Origin: Lachnospiraceae bacterium
GTDB taxonomy: Bacteria; Bacillota; Clostridia; Lachnospirales; Lachnospiraceae
Assembly (NCBI GenBank): GCA_029338735.1
Contig: JAQYAY010000057.1
Span: 1-64,000, forward strand
Length of the DNA stretch: 64,000 bases
Direction: 5' to 3'
In this document: one piece after another, positions 61,437-64,000 of the stretch
Position numbering within the stretch: position 1 is the stretch's first letter
Layout of the letters: every line of letters begins with the position of its first letter
The notes under the pieces: model-generated
Told to the model about the DNA's origin: nothing
What the model saw: only the letters and a program-made list of their open reading frames with translations
Databases searched by the model: none
Program-made: the position numbers and the translations under genes

Positions 61437-62256
61437 CCATAAGCTTTGTCACTGCTGCTGCCGTGTCAGCATCCATTTTTCCAAGGATTGCGCCACGTGA
61501 CTCCGTATCCATGGCATTGAGAATCTTCGCAACGAGCTTCAGATTGTTCGTCATTGTATCAAATATATCTGCTGCCTCCTGTGGCTTCATTGCTGCATAT
61601 GTCTTCGCATAGTTTGACATATTGGTATCATCCTGAAGATCCTGAATCACCTGCTTGTAGATCTTCTCAGCATTTTCAGGCTCTATCTCCTCATAATATG
61701 TCTTGTAATTGCTGATATCCGGAGCCTTATCGGCATATACCACTTTCTCGTAGAAATTTTCCTTTTCCTGCTCGAACTTCTTCTCATTCTTCTGGTATTT
61801 ACTGAGCTGCTTCTTGGCCTGAGCGAGATCAGATGATGAATTTTCAGCCTTTTCTACCTGCTTCTTGAGGCTGGCATTTTCCTTCTCGAGCTGCTTGACC
61901 CTCGCAACTGCCTCCTGCATTGATGAAAATGCATACGGGTCATTCTCTTCTGATGTGCTATTGGTACTCTCATTCTGTGGCAGGATCCTGTTGACACCCG
62001 GCACATTCTTCAGATACGGAGTGAGCATTGTACCGATACCACCTACATCCATATGAATCAGGATTGCTATAATTGCAAGCCATACAAGGAGAATTATGAG
62101 ACCGGCAAAGAAGACTACTGCACCTGATCCCTTGGAATCCGGATCATCGTCTCCTTTCTTTCCTTTTTTACCTTTCTTTTTGGAGCTTGTATCTGCTGGC
62201 TGGGTATTGGCCCTGGTCTGCGGTCTGTTAGCTCTCTGTGCCTGTGTATCTGGCAT
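61426..62256 (-). CDS. MotE-like flagellar-locus protein with MgtE-N domain
   Basis: This 276-residue protein has a Lys/Asp-rich cytoplasmic tail (to ~45), one transmembrane helix (~47-68), a coiled coil (~110-180) and a C-terminal MgtE-N/FliG-like helical domain (YAKTYAAMKPQEAADIFDTM; LKLVAKILNAMDTESRGAIL). Such proteins sit between fliJ and fliK in Clostridia and resemble the rhizobial MotE chaperone. A stator- or export-related role is inferred. ATG at 62254-62256 follows AAGGAG; a TTG three codons earlier lies too close to it. Confidence 0.82.
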   Translation of the reverse strand: MPDTQAQRANRPQTRANTQPADTSSKKKGKKGKKGDDDPDSKGSGAVVFFAGLIILLVWLAIIAILIHMDVGGIGTMLTPYLKNVPGVNRILPQNESTNSTSEENDPYAFSSMQEAVARVKQLEKENASLKKQVEKAENSSSDLAQAKKQLSKYQKNEKKFEQEKENFYEKVVYADKAPDISNYKTYYEEIEPENAEKIYKQVIQDLQDDTNMSNYAKTYAAMKPQEAADIFDTMTNNLKLVAKILNAMDTESRGAILGKMDADTAAAVTKLMDPS

Positions 62257-62273
62257 ATATATCAACTCCTTGA

Positions 62274-62717
62274 TTATTTCCTGGTGTATGTATAGCTGGT
62301 CAGCTCATCATTGGCCTTGTTGTCCTCGGCGTTGAGTTCGAGTCTGAATTCATCAAATGCCTTCTCTTTGAGCTTCTCGTGGGTCTTTCTGTCTTTCATT
62401 ACCTCATCGAGCTTCTGTCTCTCAATTTCGAGTGCCTGCTGTGCCTTCTTGACTTCAAACATCTGGTCACGGATCATCGACTTCATAGTCTGCTGGGCAT
62501 TCCGATAGAAATTGACTTCTTTGAGATCTATCCTGTCGCTGTCAAGTGATTCCGCAAGACGCTTGTCATAGTCACCTTTCCTGACAAAAAGATCCGCCAG
62601 CTTTTTTCTCTCATCTGCTTCCTTTGCAGCAGCCAGAGCAAATTCTGCCTTCTCCTGGGTCTCAAGCATCTGCTTTAAGTCCAGGATATTCTGCATCCGG
62701 TAAACGAACTTCGCCAT
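62274..62717 (-). CDS. fliJ: flagellar export chaperone/stalk protein FliJ
   Basis: This 147-residue protein is one long charged coiled coil, starting MAKFVYRMQNILDLKQMLET, which is the FliJ N-terminus. FliJ is the central stalk of the FliI ATPase ring and shuttles export chaperones. The ATG at 62715-62717 follows GGAG; an in-frame TTG at 62729 overlaps that site. It is 14 bases after fliI. Confidence 0.92.
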   Translation of the reverse strand: MAKFVYRMQNILDLKQMLETQEKAEFALAAAKEADERKKLADLFVRKGDYDKRLAESLDSDRIDLKEVNFYRNAQQTMKSMIRDQMFEVKKAQQALEIERQKLDEVMKDRKTHEKLKEKAFDEFRLELNAEDNKANDELTSYTYTRK

Positions 62718-62731
62718 TTTAGTCTCCAAAA

Positions 62732-64000
62732 TTAAGGAAGTTCTTTCGTCTCAGAGCTTTCAGCCTGTGGAAAAATCTTTAGCAGCATATCCACTATCTC
62801 ATCGAACGAGAACTTCTCATCTGTTCCCTGCAAGAGGAAATCATTGACTTCCCCGATCTTCGATATCGCAAAGTCAATATTCGGATTGGAGCCCTTCTTG
62901 TAGGCTCCGATATTGATCAGATCCTCTGCCTCAGAATACGTAGCCATTACATTCTTGAACTGTCCGGCCGCCTTCTTGTGCGTCTTCGATGCAACAGCAC
63001 TCATTACCCTGGAGATTGATGCGAGTACGTCAATGGCAGGATAATGGTTTCTCTGCGCCAGCTTACGATTCAGAACAATGTGCCCGTCAAGAATACTTCT
63101 TGCCGTATCAGTAATAGGCTCGTTGAAATCATCACCATCGACAAGGACGGTATACAGCCCCGTGATAGAACCCTTATCAGCATTTCCTGCTCTTTCGAGA
63201 AGTCTTGGAAGCTGTGAATAGATAGATGGAGGATAACCTCTTGTCACAGGTGGCTCACCACTGGCAAGCCCTATCTCACGCTGTGCCATACAGAATCGGG
63301 TAAGAGAGTCCATCATCAGCAGCACATCCCTGCCCTGATCACGGAAATATTCTGCAATAGCAGTTGCAGTCTTTGCAGCCTTCTGCCTGATGAGGGCAGG
63401 CTTATCAGAGGTAGCCACTACGACTACAGACCTCTTCATGCCCTCAGGACCCAGATCATGCTCTACGAACTCACGGACCTCACGGCCACGCTCTCCTATA
63501 AGAGCTATCACATTGATCTCAGCCTGTGTATTTCTGGCAAACATACCCATCAGAGTAGACTTACCTACACCAGACCCGGCAAAGATTCCGATACGCTGAC
63601 CTTTACCTACCGTGATCAGGCCGTCTACAGCCTTCACACCAAGTGGAAGTACATCCTTTATTATGACCCTCGACATAGGATCAGGAGGATCAGCCTCTAC
63701 AGGATACTCTTCGGTAAATGTCGGATACTCTTCTCCTTCTTTCAGATCATCTATCCGGCCTATTCCATCTACAGTATGCCCGAGCAGCGCATCACCAACC
63801 GGAATAGAAAGCGGTTTTCCGGTATTTGTGACCACAGATCCTACACTGATACCTTCAGTTGCTTCAAATGGCATCAGTATCAGCTTCTTGTCATTGAAAC
63901 CAACTACCTCCGCCATGACCGTAGTACCGAATGCCGTCTCGATCCTGCACAGATCATCAAGCTTTGCCTGAGGTCCTACCGATTCAATTGTCAGTCCAAC
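62732..64000 (-). CDS. fliI: flagellar export ATPase FliI (5' end outside window)
   Basis: 422 codons are present and the frame stays open to the window edge (VGLTIESVGPQAKLDDLCRI at the edge belongs to the N-terminal beta barrel), so the start lies beyond 64000. The Met at 63916 is internal. The P-loop GIFAGSGVGKST, Walker B LLMMDSLTRF, and the GEPPVTRGYPPSIYSQLPRL segment are complete. FliI powers substrate unfolding at the export gate. The C-terminus ends with a short acidic tail. Confidence 0.98.
   Translation of the reverse strand, partial: VGLTIESVGPQAKLDDLCRIETAFGTTVMAEVVGFNDKKLILMPFEATEGISVGSVVTNTGKPLSIPVGDALLGHTVDGIGRIDDLKEGEEYPTFTEEYPVEADPPDPMSRVIIKDVLPLGVKAVDGLITVGKGQRIGIFAGSGVGKSTLMGMFARNTQAEINVIALIGERGREVREFVEHDLGPEGMKRSVVVVATSDKPALIRQKAAKTATAIAEYFRDQGRDVLLMMDSLTRFCMAQREIGLASGEPPVTRGYPPSIYSQLPRLLERAGNADKGSITGLYTVLVDGDDFNEPITDTARSILDGHIVLNRKLAQRNHYPAIDVLASISRVMSAVASKTHKKAAGQFKNVMATYSEAEDLINIGAYKKGSNPNIDFAISKIGEVNDFLLQGTDEKFSFDEIVDMLLKIFPQAESSETKELP

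Noticed and set aside
1..64000. CRISPR arrays, tRNA/rRNA genes, insertion sequences, prophage
   Set aside because: None seen. The heptamer arrays have no spacers of CRISPR length, and the recombinase gene has no integrase-type neighbours such as an excisionase or a tRNA attachment site.

Overview
The window looks like chromosomal core DNA from a motile anaerobic Firmicute of class Clostridia, most likely family Lachnospiraceae. The evidence is a PolC-type replicase, SepF/YlmH division genes, the Firmicute order of the che-fla operon (fliY, cheC/cheD, flhF-flhG, FapA), strong Shine-Dalgarno sequences, and anaerobic markers (a flavodiiron protein and a rubredoxin-like domain). I see no rRNA, tRNA, CRISPR array, prophage or insertion sequence. 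No stretch longer than 300 bases lacks a gene.

Layout. Positions 1-3.1 kb hold the start of a 3-hydroxyacyl-CoA dehydrogenase gene, a tandem HD-GYP protein with a C-terminal rubredoxin-like zinc ribbon, and a convergent flavodiiron protein. By eye this part is richer in G+C than the rest. At 3.2-6.2 kb are pgeF, a membrane zinc metallopeptidase, and a XerS-like tyrosine recombinase preceded by a short palindrome and a heptamer repeat array. From 6.2 kb to the end every gene is on the minus strand. Listed here by rising coordinate: a small Cys-rich protein, rluD, lspA, aroB, ylmH, sepF, yggS and an HlyD-like protein; rplT, rpmI and infC (with its own promoter, leader attenuator and AUU start); ppk, ppx, pheA, polC, ispG, rseP, dxr, cdsA and uppS; then frr, pyrH, bactofilin, polysaccharide deacetylase, tsf and rpsB.

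From 33.2 to 64 kb runs a large flagellar/chemotaxis locus. Read in the direction of transcription it is fliI, fliJ, a MotE-like gene, fliK, flgE, flgD, the flagellar operon protein, [terminator, promoter], motA, motB, fliL, fliM, fliY, cheY, fliO, fliP, fliQ, fliR, flhB, flhA, flhF, flhG, ycgR, cheB, cheA, cheW, cheC, cheD, a small membrane protein, fliA, fapA and three accessory proteins. Many neighbours overlap by 1-4 bases (ATGA or TAATG), which implies translational coupling. Together they encode the export gate and ATPase, rod-hook assembly, stator, switch complex, the CheA/W/B/C/D/Y/FliY adaptation circuit, a PilZ brake and sigma-28.

The most interesting signals are: (1) the HD-GYP/rubredoxin fusion beside an FprA gene; (2) a CheB whose receiver has lost the phospho-acceptor Asp (Asn54) and the conserved Lys (Arg106); (3) five dispersed arrays of a 7-bp unit, CTNNNAA, that hold stop codons and replace the ribosome-binding region of two genes; (4) terminators set directly against the next gene's Shine-Dalgarno at three boundaries; (5) two mutually exclusive hairpins between the MotE-like gene and fliK; (6) a dif-like palindrome upstream of the recombinase. 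All family assignments come from reading the sequence; no database search was run.
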